Position numbers and translations under genes: made by a program. Source: Desulfovibrio sp. (GTDB taxonomy: Bacteria; Desulfobacterota; Desulfovibrionia; Desulfovibrionales; Desulfovibrionaceae). Taken from it: a stretch of 43,795 nucleotides of DNA. This document shows, in pieces, positions 29,100-38,392 of the stretch. Location of the stretch: NCBI GenBank assembly GCA_031273845.1, contig JAISRC010000081.1:1-43795 (forward strand), in the 5' to 3' direction. Positions within the stretch are counted from its first letter, which is position 1. Every line of letters starts with the position of its first letter. Below the pieces are notes generated by a model. That model was not told the origin of the DNA and made no database searches. It was given only the letters and a program-made list of their open reading frames with translations.

Positions 29100-30038
29100 T
29101 CAGTTTCGCAACTCTTCCTGTTGCAGGAACCAAGCGTAAGTGTCGGCTAATCCTTGCTCAAGGCTGATGGAAGGCCGCCAGCCCAGAGCCGTGATGCGGC
29201 TTGTGTCGAGCAGCTTGCGCGGCGTGCCGTCCGGCTTCGCTGGGTCACAGACTATGTCCCCGGCGTAGCCGACCGTCCGGGCCACCGCGCGGGCCAGTTC
29301 CATGATGGTCAGATCGTTGCCGCAGCCGACGTTAATGTGCTCCCCGGACTCGTAATTTCGCATGATGAAAAGTATGGCCGAGGCCAGATCGTCCACATGC
29401 AGGAACTCGCGCCGCGCCGTGCCCGTTCCCCAGATGACCACGGAAGGCGCGCCGCGCCGCCCGGCCTCGTGAAAACGGCGGATCATCGCGGGCAGCACAT
29501 GGCTGTTTTCCGGATGAAAATTGTCGCCCGGCCCGTAAAGATTGGTGGGCATGACGCTGACGGCGTTGAACCCATACTGGGCACGGTATGCGGCACACAT
29601 CTTCAGACCGGCAATTTTGGCCAGGGCATAGCATTCGTTGGTCGGCTCCAAAGGACCGGAAAGCAGATATTCTTCGCGTATGGGCTGAGGGCAGAACTTC
29701 GGATAAATGCAGGAAGATCCGGGGAAAAGAAATTTTTTGCAGCCGTGCCGGCGCGCGGCGTCAATGACGTTGCACTGGACCAGCAAATTTTCGCGGATGA
29801 AGTCGGCCGGATAGGTGCTGTTGGCGTGTATGCCCCCGACCTTGGCCGCCGCGAGAAAGACGTATTCCGGACGTTCGGCGGCAAAAAAAGCCTCCACCGC
29901 CTCCCGGTCGCACAGGTCGAGCTCGGCGCGGGTGCGCAGCACAAGATTTTCATACCCTTGGGCGGCAAGGGCGCGGGTAAGGGCCGAACCTACCAGCCCG
30001 CGATGGCCGGCAACATAAATCCGTGCGTTCCTTTCCAT
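29100..30038 (-). CDS. fcl: GDP-L-fucose synthase (GDP-4-keto-6-deoxymannose epimerase/reductase)
   Basis: 312 residues from ATG 30038 (GAGAGG RBS); the longer upstream start is rejected. It is an extended SDR: the NAD(P)-binding glycine motif [18 protein letters not shown], then [20 protein letters not shown] and the catalytic Tyr-x3-Lys in [35 protein letters not shown] is a strong family motif. It makes GDP-L-fucose from GDP-4-keto-6-deoxy-D-mannose for cell-surface glycans. The usual partner gmd is not in the window; it may be elsewhere. It diverges from the HesB-like gene. Confidence 0.95.
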   Translation of the reverse strand: MERNARIYVAGHRGLVGSALTRALAAQGYENLVLRTRAELDLCDREAVEAFFAAERPEYVFLAAAKVGGIHANSTYPADFIRENLLVQCNVIDAARRHGCKKFLFPGSSCIYPKFCPQPIREEYLLSGPLEPTNECYALAKIAGLKMCAAYRAQYGFNAVSVMPTNLYGPGDNFHPENSHVLPAMIRRFHEAGRRGAPSVVIWGTGTARREFLHVDDLASAILFIMRNYESGEHINVGCGNDLTIMELARAVARTVGYAGDIVCDPAKPDGTPRKLLDTSRITALGWRPSISLEQGLADTYAWFLQQEELRN

Positions 30039-30176
30039 ACAGAACCTCTCCCGCGGGCGCACGATCTTCAGCGCGCGCCGGCAACTTGTGCATTGACAAA
30101 GCCGTTCCCCGCCATTACCTCTTGTCGATAACGCAGTATTCAACCGTGGCCGCACGGCCGCTCAACGGAGCACAAT

Positions 30177-30491
30177 ATGTTCGAACTCACCATACCGGCC
30201 CGCGAAGAACTGGACGCCTACTTTACCGGCAAGGACAAAAGCCCCATCCGCGTTTTCCTCTCGCCCGGCGGCTGCTCCGGCCCCCGTCTGGCTCTGGCCC
30301 TAGACGACGCCGGCGAAACAGACACCGTCTTCGACGCCGAAGGCTATTCCTTCTGCATAAACAGCGACCTATACAGCGCCGCCAAAAACGTCAAGGTGGA
30401 CTTTTCCGGGATGGGTTTCATGGTCGAATCCGAACTGGAAACAGACGGGGGCGGTTGCTCCTCCGGGTGCGCCTCCTGCTGCGGTCACTGA
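30177..30491 (+). CDS. HesB/IscA-like Fe-S protein with Cys-rich tail
   Basis: 104 residues, ATG with GGAG seven bases upstream. It has the A-type carrier fold: MFELTIPAREELDAYF, IRVFLSPGGCSGPRLALALDD with the family's first conserved Cys near residue 33, then VKVDFSGMGFMVESELE. The end is a cluster GGGCSSGCASCCGH instead of the classical CGCG of IscA. A-type carriers bind or transfer Fe-S clusters. The altered tail matches the HesB-like group found in anaerobes, so its client may be special. It precedes prmA on the same strand by 34 bases. Confidence 0.85.
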   Translation: MFELTIPAREELDAYFTGKDKSPIRVFLSPGGCSGPRLALALDDAGETDTVFDAEGYSFCINSDLYSAAKNVKVDFSGMGFMVESELETDGGGCSSGCASCCGH

Positions 30492-30525
30492 CCGGTCCGC
30501 CCTTGATTTCCGCCCGACGGCCGAT

Positions 30526-31464
30526 ATGGGATTCCTGACCAGGCTGGACATAGGCCTGCCCGCCGGGAGCACGGAAGACGACGGGGACCTGCTCGCCGCC
30601 GTCCTTTCCCGGCATCTTGCCCACGGATGGGAAGAAGGGCCCGAAGACGCAGCCGTGCGTTGCACGGCATACCTTCGTACCCCCGAAGCATGCGCCGCTC
30701 TGGAAAAAGACCTGAGCGCCCTGTTGCCCTCCGCTCGCATTACCCGTGGCAGGATCGAAGAACAAAACTGGGCCGAGGCCTGGAAGGAATTCTTCACGCC
30801 TGTGGAATGCGGCAGACATTTCTTGGTGCTTGCCCCTTGGATGAAAGAAGAAAAAAAGGCGACACAGCGCATCCCCGTCGTCATAGAGCCGAAAACGGCC
30901 TTCGGTACCGGGCATCATGCCAGCACAGCCCTGTGTCTGGAAGCCCTTTCCGATCTTTTTGAGCGCGGCCGCATCCGGCCGGGAGCGCGTTTTCTCGACC
31001 TAGGCACGGGTTCCGGCATTCTGGGCATAGCGGCCGCCAAACTCGGCCTGCGCGGCGACGGCCTGGACACGGACCCCGAAGCCGTGGAAAGCGCCTTGGA
31101 AAACCGCTCCGGCAACGACCTTGCCCCGGAAACCCTACGTCTGCGTTTGGGAGACCTTGATCTGGCCGAAGGCGGCTATGACCTGATCCTGGCCAATATC
31201 CTGGCCGAGTCGCTCACGGACATGGCCCCGCGCATGGGCGGACTTGCAACGGACGCCGGCGCGAAACCCCTGCTCGTGCTCTCCGGCATCTTGGACATGC
31301 AGGCGGACAGTGTGGTCGCCGCCTACGAAGCCGAGGGGTTCCCCGAAGCCCGCCGTCTCGCGCGCGGAGAATGGACAGCCCTGATTTTTGACGGCACGTC
31401 GCATGCAAACTCGTTTGAATGCGGGACGTCGAACTCCCTTTCTGTCGAAAGAGGCCTGCTATGA
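30526..31464 (+). CDS. prmA: Ribosomal protein L11 methyltransferase
   Basis: 312 residues. The substrate domain is followed by WAEAWKEFFTPVECGRHFLV and the PrmA signature FGTGHHASTALCLEAL. The SAM-binding motif I is FLDLGTGSGILGIAAAKLGL (near residue 160), and motif IV is YDLILANILAESL with the NIL core. It trimethylates ribosomal protein L11. The last 22 residues after LIFDG (TSHANSFECGTSNSLSVERG) are outside the usual family end and contain a small repeat-like palindrome in the DNA. No clear RBS is seen at ATG 30526; translation may be coupled to the HesB-like gene 34 bases upstream. Confidence 0.93.
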   Translation: MGFLTRLDIGLPAGSTEDDGDLLAAVLSRHLAHGWEEGPEDAAVRCTAYLRTPEACAALEKDLSALLPSARITRGRIEEQNWAEAWKEFFTPVECGRHFLVLAPWMKEEKKATQRIPVVIEPKTAFGTGHHASTALCLEALSDLFERGRIRPGARFLDLGTGSGILGIAAAKLGLRGDGLDTDPEAVESALENRSGNDLAPETLRLRLGDLDLAEGGYDLILANILAESLTDMAPRMGGLATDAGAKPLLVLSGILDMQADSVVAAYEAEGFPEARRLARGEWTALIFDGTSHANSFECGTSNSLSVERGLL

Positions 31465-31526
31465 GCCTGCGTGCGCGGACCATAGAGGAACGGAATCGGC
31501 GGTCGGGGCCGGTTGTGGATTGAACC

Positions 31527-32267
31527 ATGACTGACGCCGCGCGCAAACCCGTAGCCGCCGTGCAGCCTTCCCGGCCTCGGCGGAAGCCGCGCGCCGAAGC
31601 CCTGATGCGCCTCTACGACGCCATGTCCGGACACTTCGGCCCTTGTCGTTGGTGGCCGGGCGACACGCCCTTTGAAATCGCCGTAGGCGCGATCCTTACC
31701 CAGAGCACGGCTTGGCGCAACGTGGAAAAGGCCGTCGCCCGGCTCAGGGAAGGCGGCGCTCTGCACCCGGAAGCCATGTGCGCTTTGGCGGACGCGGAAC
31801 TGGCGGACCTGATCCGCTCTTCCGGATTCTACCGCATGAAGGCTGCACGCCTGCGGGGCCTGCTGGATTTCCTGCGCTCCCGCGAAGGATGGGCACGGAG
31901 CCGGGACAAAGCCGGCCTGGATTTTCTGCGCGGCGACGATCCCGCCGCCCTGCGGGCCGAGCTGCTTGCCGTGCGCGGCATTGGGCCGGAAACGGCGGAC
32001 TCGGTCTTGCTTTATGCCCTGGGCATGCCGTCCTTTGTCGTCGACGCGTACACCCGCCGCATTTTCAACAGGCACGGTTTTTTCCCCGACGATATGCCTT
32101 ATGACGAGATCCGGGAATTTTTCATGGATGCGCTCCCGCCGGACACCGTCCTGTACAACGAATATCATGCCCTCATCGTGCGCACGGGAAATGTCTTTTG
32201 CAAAAAAAACAAACCTTTGTGCCGACAATGCCCTTTGGGGGGCTTTCTGGACCATGACGTCGAATGA
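31527..32267 (+). CDS. Endonuclease III-like HhH-GPD DNA repair glycosylase with altered key residues
   Basis: 246 residues. The HhH-GPD region is clear: PFEIAVGAILTQSTAWRNVEKA, LAVRGIGPETADSVLLYALG and FVVDAYTRRIFNRHGF. The helix-hairpin-helix reads GIGPETADS, where endonuclease III has GVGRKTAN, so the catalytic Lys is replaced by Glu; the conserved Asp (VVDAY) is kept. The C-terminal 4Fe-4S motif shows three cysteines (FCKKNKPLC, RQC) and then runs out (PLGGFLDHDVE) without the usual fourth. It is probably a base-excision glycosylase of the MagIII-like type rather than a bifunctional AP lyase. Overlaps the next gene by 14 bases. Confidence 0.85.
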   Translation: MTDAARKPVAAVQPSRPRRKPRAEALMRLYDAMSGHFGPCRWWPGDTPFEIAVGAILTQSTAWRNVEKAVARLREGGALHPEAMCALADAELADLIRSSGFYRMKAARLRGLLDFLRSREGWARSRDKAGLDFLRGDDPAALRAELLAVRGIGPETADSVLLYALGMPSFVVDAYTRRIFNRHGFFPDDMPYDEIREFFMDALPPDTVLYNEYHALIVRTGNVFCKKNKPLCRQCPLGGFLDHDVE

Positions 32268-33405
32268 TTACCCCGCTCCCGGTTGCTCCTTTTCTGTTCT
32301 TCTGGTCGCCTGCGCGGTCTTTGCGCTTTGCGCGGGCGCCTTTCCCGGCCGGGCGGCGACCGCTCCGAAAAGCCTGGAGCAGCTTGAGAAAGATCTTGCC
32401 GTGGAACAGAAATTCGCGCAGGAGCGCAAACAGAGCCTGCAACGCATGACCGCCGAGGAACGCAAGCTCAACGCGGACCTCGCTACGGCGGAAAAACGCA
32501 TTCTGACGCTGGAAGGCAGTCTGGCCGCCGAACGGGGCAAACTGCTGGAACTGGGCACGGCGGGTGAGAATGCCCGTCTGGAATACGAAAAACTGCTGGA
32601 CGAACAGAAGAAAACCGAGGCCGCTCTGGCCCGGACCCTGCGCCTGCTTTGGGAAATCAACGAGCGCAACGCGGCCGGGGGCGAGACTTCGGGCATGGAG
32701 AAGGCAGACGACGAGCGCGATTTCGCATGGTCCAAAGAACTTTACGCCGCCCTTGAAAAATACCGCAAGGAACTGGATGCGCGGGAAAGCAGGCTGGCTG
32801 GCGTCATCGGCAGACGGGACAAGCTTTCCGGAGAAATGCAACGCAGACTGGCGGCCGTCAACGCGGAAAAGGGCCGGCTGCTTAAGGCGCGTCTGGCCTA
32901 TGACAAAGGTCTGGCAGATATCCGGCGCAGACGCGGCAACGCCGAAAGCGAACTCAACGCGGCCCTCAAACTGATAAACAGCCTGAATTTTGAAATTTCC
33001 CGGCGCTCCGGCGGAAACCTGACCGCCATGAAAGGCAGACTGCCCAGACCGATCAACGGCAACGTCAAGGTCGGCTACCGCCCCGAAGCCGAGCCGGCCT
33101 CGCGCGGGCTGGGTTTTTCGGCGGCGGACAACGCCGAGGTGCGGGCGGTGGCCGGGGGCAAGGTGGTACACAACGACGTTCTGCGCGGCTTCGGCACGGT
33201 ACTCATCGTGCAGCACGGCGAAGACTATTATACGCTCTATGCCTTCCTCGGCAGTTGCCCCCTGAAGGTCGGACAGGAAGTGCGGGAACGGCAGAAAGTC
33301 GGCACAGCCGGTTATTATCCCGCGATAAAGGGACCCGGCCTGTATTTTGAATTGCGTTTCAAGCAAAAAGCCATTAATCCGGAGCCGTGGCTCGCATCGT
33401 CATGA
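32254..33405 (+). CDS. EnvC-like murein hydrolase activator (coiled coil + degenerate LytM)
   Basis: 383 residues from ATG 32254, overlapping the glycosylase stop; the longer upstream reading is a shadow. The signal peptide is VLLVACAVFALCAGAFPGRA. Two coiled coils follow (KSLEQLEKDLAVEQKFAQ, then KYRKELDARESRLAGVIGRR). The C-terminal LytM/M23 domain is EVRAVAGGKVVHNDVLRGFG, VLIVQHGEDYYTLYAFLG, GPGLYFELRFK. The zinc HxH of active M23 enzymes is replaced by YFE, so it should not cut peptidoglycan. It should activate an amidase at division sites, as EnvC does. It precedes ctpA and the divergent deacetylase, the usual envC neighbours in proteobacteria. Confidence 0.88.
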   Translation: MTSNDYPAPGCSFSVLLVACAVFALCAGAFPGRAATAPKSLEQLEKDLAVEQKFAQERKQSLQRMTAEERKLNADLATAEKRILTLEGSLAAERGKLLELGTAGENARLEYEKLLDEQKKTEAALARTLRLLWEINERNAAGGETSGMEKADDERDFAWSKELYAALEKYRKELDARESRLAGVIGRRDKLSGEMQRRLAAVNAEKGRLLKARLAYDKGLADIRRRRGNAESELNAALKLINSLNFEISRRSGGNLTAMKGRLPRPINGNVKVGYRPEAEPASRGLGFSAADNAEVRAVAGGKVVHNDVLRGFGTVLIVQHGEDYYTLYAFLGSCPLKVGQEVRERQKVGTAGYYPAIKGPGLYFELRFKQKAINPEPWLASS

Positions 33406-33446
33406 GCGGATTGAAACATCACAATTTCCACAGGAGGACAGACGCC

Positions 33447-34847
33447 ATGCGCCTTGCAACGGATCGCGCATTCATGCGGTACTTTTCCGGAACACACGTA
33501 GCCCGCGCCCGCCGCGTACCGGGCAATGCAGTGATCCGTCCCCTGCTCGCCCTGTGTATGCTCATTCTTCTGGCCGGTCCGGCTTGCAGCGCCTCCGGCG
33601 GCTCAGGCGGGGATGCAGCGACGGGCAAATACGGCGACCTCAAGCGTTTCACCAGGGCCTACGATCTGGTGCGCAACAGCTATGTGCGCGAGGTCAACAA
33701 CGAAGAATTGATGAACGGGGCCATCAAGGGCATGCTGGAGTCGCTGGACCCGCATTCCACTTTCCTGGGCAAGGAAGACTTCAAGGAAATGCAGGAGGCC
33801 ACCACAGGCGAATTTTTCGGCATAGGCATAGAAATATCCACGGAAAACAACCAGCTTATCGTCGTTTCGCCCATTGAGGACACGCCGGCGGACAAGGCCG
33901 GGCTGAAGGCGGGAGACACCATTCTCTCCGTTGACGGGCACCCGACTCAGGACATGACCGCCCAGGAGGCCGTGTCCAAAATCCGCGGACCCAAAGGTGA
34001 GCCTGTGGAACTGCTCATCATGCACAAGAACGCAAAGACGCCGGAAAGCGTTACGATAGTGCGCGACGCCATCCCCCTGATCAGCGTCAAAACGCGCTTT
34101 CTTGACGACGACGGCTTTCTTTGGGTACGCCTGACCCGCTTCAACGACCGTACCACCAACGAACTGCAGGAAGCTCTGCGCACCCAGAGCCGGAAAGCGG
34201 CGATCAAAGGCGTGGTGCTTGATCTGCGCAACAATCCGGGCGGGCTGTTCAAGCAGTCTGTGACCGTGACCGACATTTTTCTCAAGAGCGGCGGTATCGT
34301 CAGCATGCGCGGGCGCGGCGGCCAGGTGCTGGAAACGCACGAGGCTAAAAATACCTCCACGGATATTGAATGCCCCTTGGTGGTGCTGGTGAACCAGGGT
34401 ACGGCCTCGGCCTCGGAAATCGTCGCCGGCGCCCTGCAGGATCACAACCGGGCCGTAATCGTGGGCGAACGCACCTTCGGCAAGGGATCGGTGCAGAAAA
34501 TCGAACCCTTGGGCGACGGCACAGCCGTCAAAATGACCATAGCCCGCTACTACACGCCCAGCGGGCGCTCCATACAGGCCGACGGCATAGCCCCGGACCT
34601 TGAGATACCCTTTGAGCCGCAACGGGAGAAGGAAGAGAAACCAATACGCTTTTTCGGCACACGCGAAAAAGACCTCTCCCGGCACCTGGAGAACAACAGC
34701 AAAAAGGCGGCGGAAGAGGAACTGAAAAACCGGCCCAAACTCCTGGAAGACGACACCAAGGCCCTGCTGGACAAGGATAACCAGTTGCGTATGGCGTTGC
34801 AGCTCGTCCGCAATCTGCCCAAAATCTCCGAAGTCCACGGCCGCTGA
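33447..34847 (+). CDS. C-terminal processing protease (S41, CtpA-type)
   Basis: 466 residues from ATG 33447 with AGGAGG nine bases upstream; the longer 33387 start is rejected. The N-terminal membrane anchor/signal is VIRPLLALCMLILLAGPACS. The PDZ domain is ENNQLIVVSPIEDTPADKAG, DTILSVDGHPTQDMTAQEAV. The catalytic Ser and Lys lie in NQGTASASEIVAGAL and VGERTFGKGSVQKIEPLG, the S41 dyad. The C-terminal tail is highly charged (EKDLSRHLENNSKKAAEEEL). CTPs degrade or mature periplasmic substrates, often envelope hydrolases. It lies 41 bases after the EnvC-like gene, so both envelope functions are co-expressed. Confidence 0.93.
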   Translation: MRLATDRAFMRYFSGTHVARARRVPGNAVIRPLLALCMLILLAGPACSASGGSGGDAATGKYGDLKRFTRAYDLVRNSYVREVNNEELMNGAIKGMLESLDPHSTFLGKEDFKEMQEATTGEFFGIGIEISTENNQLIVVSPIEDTPADKAGLKAGDTILSVDGHPTQDMTAQEAVSKIRGPKGEPVELLIMHKNAKTPESVTIVRDAIPLISVKTRFLDDDGFLWVRLTRFNDRTTNELQEALRTQSRKAAIKGVVLDLRNNPGGLFKQSVTVTDIFLKSGGIVSMRGRGGQVLETHEAKNTSTDIECPLVVLVNQGTASASEIVAGALQDHNRAVIVGERTFGKGSVQKIEPLGDGTAVKMTIARYYTPSGRSIQADGIAPDLEIPFEPQREKEEKPIRFFGTREKDLSRHLENNSKKAAEEELKNRPKLLEDDTKALLDKDNQLRMALQLVRNLPKISEVHGR

Positions 34848-34867
34848 AGGCCGGCTGATACCTAAAC

Positions 34868-36148
34868 ATGGCCGCACCCGCCGAAAAAAGCGGCAAGGGG
34901 GGAAAGTCCCCCGGAAAAAAGGCCCGAAAAAAGACAAGCCGTAAAAAAAAAGGATCGCATGCGCCCGTGATCCTGGCCTTTCTCGCGGGTTTGCTGTTTG
35001 CCGGGTCAGGGGTTCTGCTGTTTAACCGTTTCTATTTCCGGGACGCGGCCGATCCGTCTGCCTTCCTGTCCCGGCTTCCCGCCGCCGTTGCGCCTGAAAC
35101 TCCCTCCGCGCAACAAGGCCCTGCCGAACGAAAAATTTCGGCTGTGCCTGCAAGCGCGGGGAAAACAACGGGCGCGGCGGAACCTTGGGCCGCCCCCGCC
35201 CGGAACGCCGCGCGCGGAAGCGCTCCGGAACATCAGGCAGTCACGGGACAGACCAAACTCCCCCGCGGTCTGAGAATCCCGTCCGACGAACCGGAGATCC
35301 CTCGCCGGCGACTCGGCCCGGCAAGTCCGTCCACGGCTGAACTGGATGCGGAAAAGTCCGTGGCGGCGGCCCTTGCGGATCTGCAGAGCCTGCCCTTTGA
35401 AGAAGCGGGTACGCTTGATTCCGCGCCCCCCCCTCTCCTGCGGCAACCGGCCGCGCCGGATGCCGCGGGCGGGCGGTTGTGCAAAGCTGAAGCGCGCCTG
35501 TGCATAGTGATGGACGATTTGGGCGCGAAACGCCTCCCCACTCAATCCCTGCTGGCTCTGGACTACCCGGTGACCCTGGCCTTCTGGCCGCACGGACCTT
35601 TTACGCGCGAGGGCGCGGAAGCCGCCGCCGCCGCCGGGCGCGAAGTGCTCATCCATCAGCCCATGGAACCTTTGGGCTATCCCGGCGTCCGACCCGGCCC
35701 CAACGTGCTCCTGACCGGCATGGACCCCGACAGGATACGCGCCGTCCTGACCTCTTCCCTGGCTGCCGTGCCTCATGCCTCGGGGCTCAACAATCACATG
35801 GGCTCGCGTTTTACCCGGTCAGCCGCGGGTGTGGACAGCGTCATTGAATTTCTGCGCGCACACAAGCTTTTCATGCTGGACAGCGTGACCCATCCCGACT
35901 CCGTCTTTGCCGCGGAGGGCCGGCGCCTGGGTCTGGAGCATTACCGCCGCGATGTCTTTCTGGATGTGGTGCATTCGCGCGCCGCCGTTATGGAGGCGCT
36001 GCGCAAGGCGGAAAGTCTTGCCCTGCGCAACGGGCGGGCCGTGGCCATAGGGCATCCCCTGCCGGAAACCATGGATGCGCTTAAAGAATTTGAACGAACG
36101 CGCGACAAAAAGATCCGCATCGTGCGCCTGCGCGACCTGAATCGCTGA
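34868..36148 (+). CDS. Divergent polysaccharide deacetylase family protein (YibQ-like)
   Basis: 426 residues. The N-terminus is cytoplasmic and lysine-rich (KSGKGGKSPGKKARKKTSRK), then one membrane segment (VILAFLAGLLFAGSGVLLF) and a long Pro/Ala-rich linker to about residue 190. The catalytic-like domain begins LCIVMDDLGAKRLPTQSLLA and has LAFWPHGPF, EVLIHQPMEPLGYPGVRPG, GLNNHMGSRFTRS and AIGHPLPETMDAL, the signature of the divergent deacetylase family (DUF610). The paired Asp of MDD and the NHMGS histidine could bind metal. It follows envC and ctpA, as in many proteobacteria, and should act on the cell envelope. Its substrate is unknown. Confidence 0.9.
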   Translation: MAAPAEKSGKGGKSPGKKARKKTSRKKKGSHAPVILAFLAGLLFAGSGVLLFNRFYFRDAADPSAFLSRLPAAVAPETPSAQQGPAERKISAVPASAGKTTGAAEPWAAPARNAARGSAPEHQAVTGQTKLPRGLRIPSDEPEIPRRRLGPASPSTAELDAEKSVAAALADLQSLPFEEAGTLDSAPPPLLRQPAAPDAAGGRLCKAEARLCIVMDDLGAKRLPTQSLLALDYPVTLAFWPHGPFTREGAEAAAAAGREVLIHQPMEPLGYPGVRPGPNVLLTGMDPDRIRAVLTSSLAAVPHASGLNNHMGSRFTRSAAGVDSVIEFLRAHKLFMLDSVTHPDSVFAAEGRRLGLEHYRRDVFLDVVHSRAAVMEALRKAESLALRNGRAVAIGHPLPETMDALKEFERTRDKKIRIVRLRDLNR

Positions 36149-36166
36149 AATGTCCGGGGAGAGGAT

Positions 36167-36955
36167 TCAGCGCAACGGCACCTTGTGCGTTTCCAGAGCC
36201 GCGCCCAGTTCCGTCACGGCTTCCCGCCTGTCCCGTTTGTCCAGATTGCGCAGGTTCCAGCGCAATTCCCGCGTTCCGGCGTCCGAACGCAGCCGAAAGA
36301 TGATCGTGTTCCTGTCTTCCAGGCGCGCTTCCTCGACCTCATCATATTTCACCAGCAGAGGGGTTGCGAAAAAAGCCGGGCTGAACACGAAATACTCTTC
36401 ATGCAGGCTCAGGGCCGGATTTTTGGACGCCCGGGAAACGCAGTAGACGCAGGCCGCGGCCAGTCCCGAACAGATCAGCGTGTAATCCAGGGCATGCAGC
36501 AACATGAAGGATACGAGCGCTGCCACGGCAAAAATCGCGGCCGGCACCCGCGATGCGGTCAGGTAGGGCGAGCGGCAGATGAAAAAAGCCCCCGATCGGG
36601 CGGCACCGGGCGGCGCGGGCCTGAAGTCCGCGTATTTTACTCTGTTGTAGGAGAGAGCGCAGCCTATCAGATAGATCAGACTGGTCGGCATTATGAAAAA
36701 GGCGGCCAGAGCGGCCGGGATCAGGCCGAAGCCGCGTCCTGAGGCGATTAGAGCTAGGGAAAAGGCCTGAAGGACCAAAAGCCCGAAAAAGAACGGGCGT
36801 ATGGCCAGCACTGCCTGGATGAAGTCTTCCGCCGTTGCCCGCTCGGCCGCGGGGAGGGTGGAAATATCCATGGAGGTAACGCTGGCGAACACCAGCCAGC
36901 CCAATGCCAGATTGAAAAGCAGTCCGACCCATGCGGCCGGATGTATGTTGCGCAT
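36167..36955 (-). CDS. Multi-pass membrane protein of unknown function
   Basis: 262 residues from ATG 36955 (MRNIHPAAWVGLLFNLALGW). Membrane segments are visible as WVGLLFNLALGWLVFA, FFFGLLVLQAFSLALIASG, GLIPAALAAFFIMPTSLIYL and IFAVAALVSFMLLHALDYTL, with LICSGLAAACVYCVS. The C-terminal 90 residues are soluble and include EEYFVFSPAFFATPLLVKYD and a charged stretch RSDAGTRELRWNLRNLDKRD, which looks like a PH-like domain (bPH type). It converges with the deacetylase gene. No function assigned. Confidence 0.7.
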   Translation of the reverse strand: MRNIHPAAWVGLLFNLALGWLVFASVTSMDISTLPAAERATAEDFIQAVLAIRPFFFGLLVLQAFSLALIASGRGFGLIPAALAAFFIMPTSLIYLIGCALSYNRVKYADFRPAPPGAARSGAFFICRSPYLTASRVPAAIFAVAALVSFMLLHALDYTLICSGLAAACVYCVSRASKNPALSLHEEYFVFSPAFFATPLLVKYDEVEEARLEDRNTIIFRLRSDAGTRELRWNLRNLDKRDRREAVTELGAALETHKVPLR

Positions 36956-37051
36956 GCCCGATGTGTACACAGGCGGGCGCGGGCCGTCAAGCCGCGCCCG
37001 AGGTCGGCATCCGCCACGCTTCCTGTCGGGCTGTGTTCGGACCCGCCGCGT

Positions 37052-37082
37052 TTGTCATTCTTCGCTTCGTTCAGAATGACAA
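37052..37082. repeat. Short palindromic repeat (GTCATTCT/AGAATGAC)
   Basis: TTGTCATTCT (37052-37061) and AGAATGACAA (37073-37082) form a perfect 10-bp stem with an 11-base loop. The unit resembles the widespread intergenic repeat type GTCATTC...GAATGAC, and a related piece, GTCATTCCGAGGGCC, lies at about 28720. The 259-base gap 36956-37214 holds this and no gene that I can support. Confidence 0.6.
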
Positions 37083-37214
37083 GAAAGTTGCGCTTCGCGG
37101 AGCCTGCTCAGAGGGCTTCCAAAGGGTTCAGGATGACATGCGGCAACGGTTGCAGGCTCCCCCCGGCCGAACTTCGGAACGGCAAGGTACGGCGGATCAC
37201 GGGCGGGGGGACGG

Positions 37215-38327
37215 TCAGGAAATCAGGGCGATCTCTCTGCCAGTGACGGAACTGTCGTATCCGGGGAGCGCGGCCAGTTCCCGGCGCAATCTGCCCGATT
37301 GAACAAGGTCGAGCAGAGCAGCCGCGACCGGATGCTTTTCCAGGTCGGCGGGGATGATCAGGTCGCAACGGGTGACGGCCAAGGGCAGGAAATCCAGTCC
37401 GAAGGAGTCGGCCACCGCCCGCGGGCCGAGAGCCGCATCGGCCGCGCTGCAGACGACATGGCAGGCCCCTTCCCCGTGCGAACGGACTTCGCGCCTATAG
37501 CCGTTCACCATGGAGGCAGGCACGCCGGCCGCGGCCAGATGTCGGTCCAGCAGGCGGCGCAGGGCCGCGCCCGGTTCTCTGTTGACGAAACGGATGTCGG
37601 GCCGTGTCAGGTCCTCCACGGAACGGATGCCCAAAGGATTGTTCCGGGCCGGCATCAACCCTTCTTCCAGGTATGCGAAAGCCAGCACCCGGCACGGCAC
37701 AACGGACCCGCCCGGTCCGGGGCGCAGGGCTTCCACATTCGCTTCGCCTTCGCCTTCATTGTGGAAATGACTGGACGCCGCATGGGCGTATCCTCCGGCC
37801 AGCAAGTCCAGCGCACGGCGGCTGGAGGCGAATACGCAACGTATCTGCCCCATGGGCAGGACCCGGCGCAGGAGATCGTTCAGCAACTCCAGGGCCGGAT
37901 CGCAACCGGCAAGCAGCAGGCTTTCTTCCAGAACACGAGACGATGCCAGCAGACGGGCGCGGTTCGGCCCGGTCAACAGCCCATCCGCCGCCCGCAGGGC
38001 GAAAGGCGCGGGGGAAGGCAGGGCAAGCCCTACCAGCCTGTTCCTCACTCTGCCCATGGCAAGGCGGGCGTCCGCCGGCGGATCGCCGTCCGGCAGGCAC
38101 ACCTCTTGGTCGCTTTCCTCCCGGATTGAAAACAAATCTTCCACCGCGCAGTCGAAAACCCTAGCCAGACGCAAGGCCGAAAGCGTATTGGGCAGATATC
38201 TGCCTTTTTCCATATCAACAACGGCCTGCCGCTTCACCCGGATCTTTTGCGCAAGCTCCTCCTGCGACCAGCCTCGGCGCAGGCGGTACACTTTCAGATT
38301 GCAATGTATTTCAGGCGGTTCAGGCAT
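37215..38327 (-). CDS. HTH regulator fused to a substrate-binding-like domain, divergent from modABC
   Basis: 370 residues. An XRE-type HTH lies at the N-terminus (LRRGWSQEELAQKIRVKRQAVVDMEKG). From about residue 110 a PBP-type domain follows: LLLAGCDPALELLNDLLRR, MGQIRCVFASSRRALDLLAGGYAHAA, then RFVNREPGAALRRLLDRHLA and HVVCSAADAALGPRAVADSFGLDFLPL, which is the layout of the molybdate/PBP-like ligand domain fused to DNA-binding regulators in Moco-related clusters. The helix-turn-helix plus PBP architecture, placed divergently to modABC with 203 bases between, suggests a molybdate- or cofactor-responsive regulator of uptake. ModE itself is not visible. This function is inferred. Confidence 0.85.
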   Translation of the reverse strand: MPEPPEIHCNLKVYRLRRGWSQEELAQKIRVKRQAVVDMEKGRYLPNTLSALRLARVFDCAVEDLFSIREESDQEVCLPDGDPPADARLAMGRVRNRLVGLALPSPAPFALRAADGLLTGPNRARLLASSRVLEESLLLAGCDPALELLNDLLRRVLPMGQIRCVFASSRRALDLLAGGYAHAASSHFHNEGEGEANVEALRPGPGGSVVPCRVLAFAYLEEGLMPARNNPLGIRSVEDLTRPDIRFVNREPGAALRRLLDRHLAAAGVPASMVNGYRREVRSHGEGACHVVCSAADAALGPRAVADSFGLDFLPLAVTRCDLIIPADLEKHPVAAALLDLVQSGRLRRELAALPGYDSSVTGREIALIS

Positions 38328-38392
38328 AAAAAACTCCAGCGGGAAACTTCGCGCCGGCGCAGTTCACGCTACGTTTATTACGGCGACAACGG

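Noticed and set aside
33603-34937. A 444-codon minus-strand frame
   Set aside because: Shadow of the S41 protease gene with its intact PDZ and Ser/Lys dyad.
37052-37082. Rho-independent terminator of the regulator gene
   Set aside because: The hairpin is perfect but has no T-run on the minus strand and lies over 130 bases from the stop codon; it fits a dispersed intergenic repeat better.
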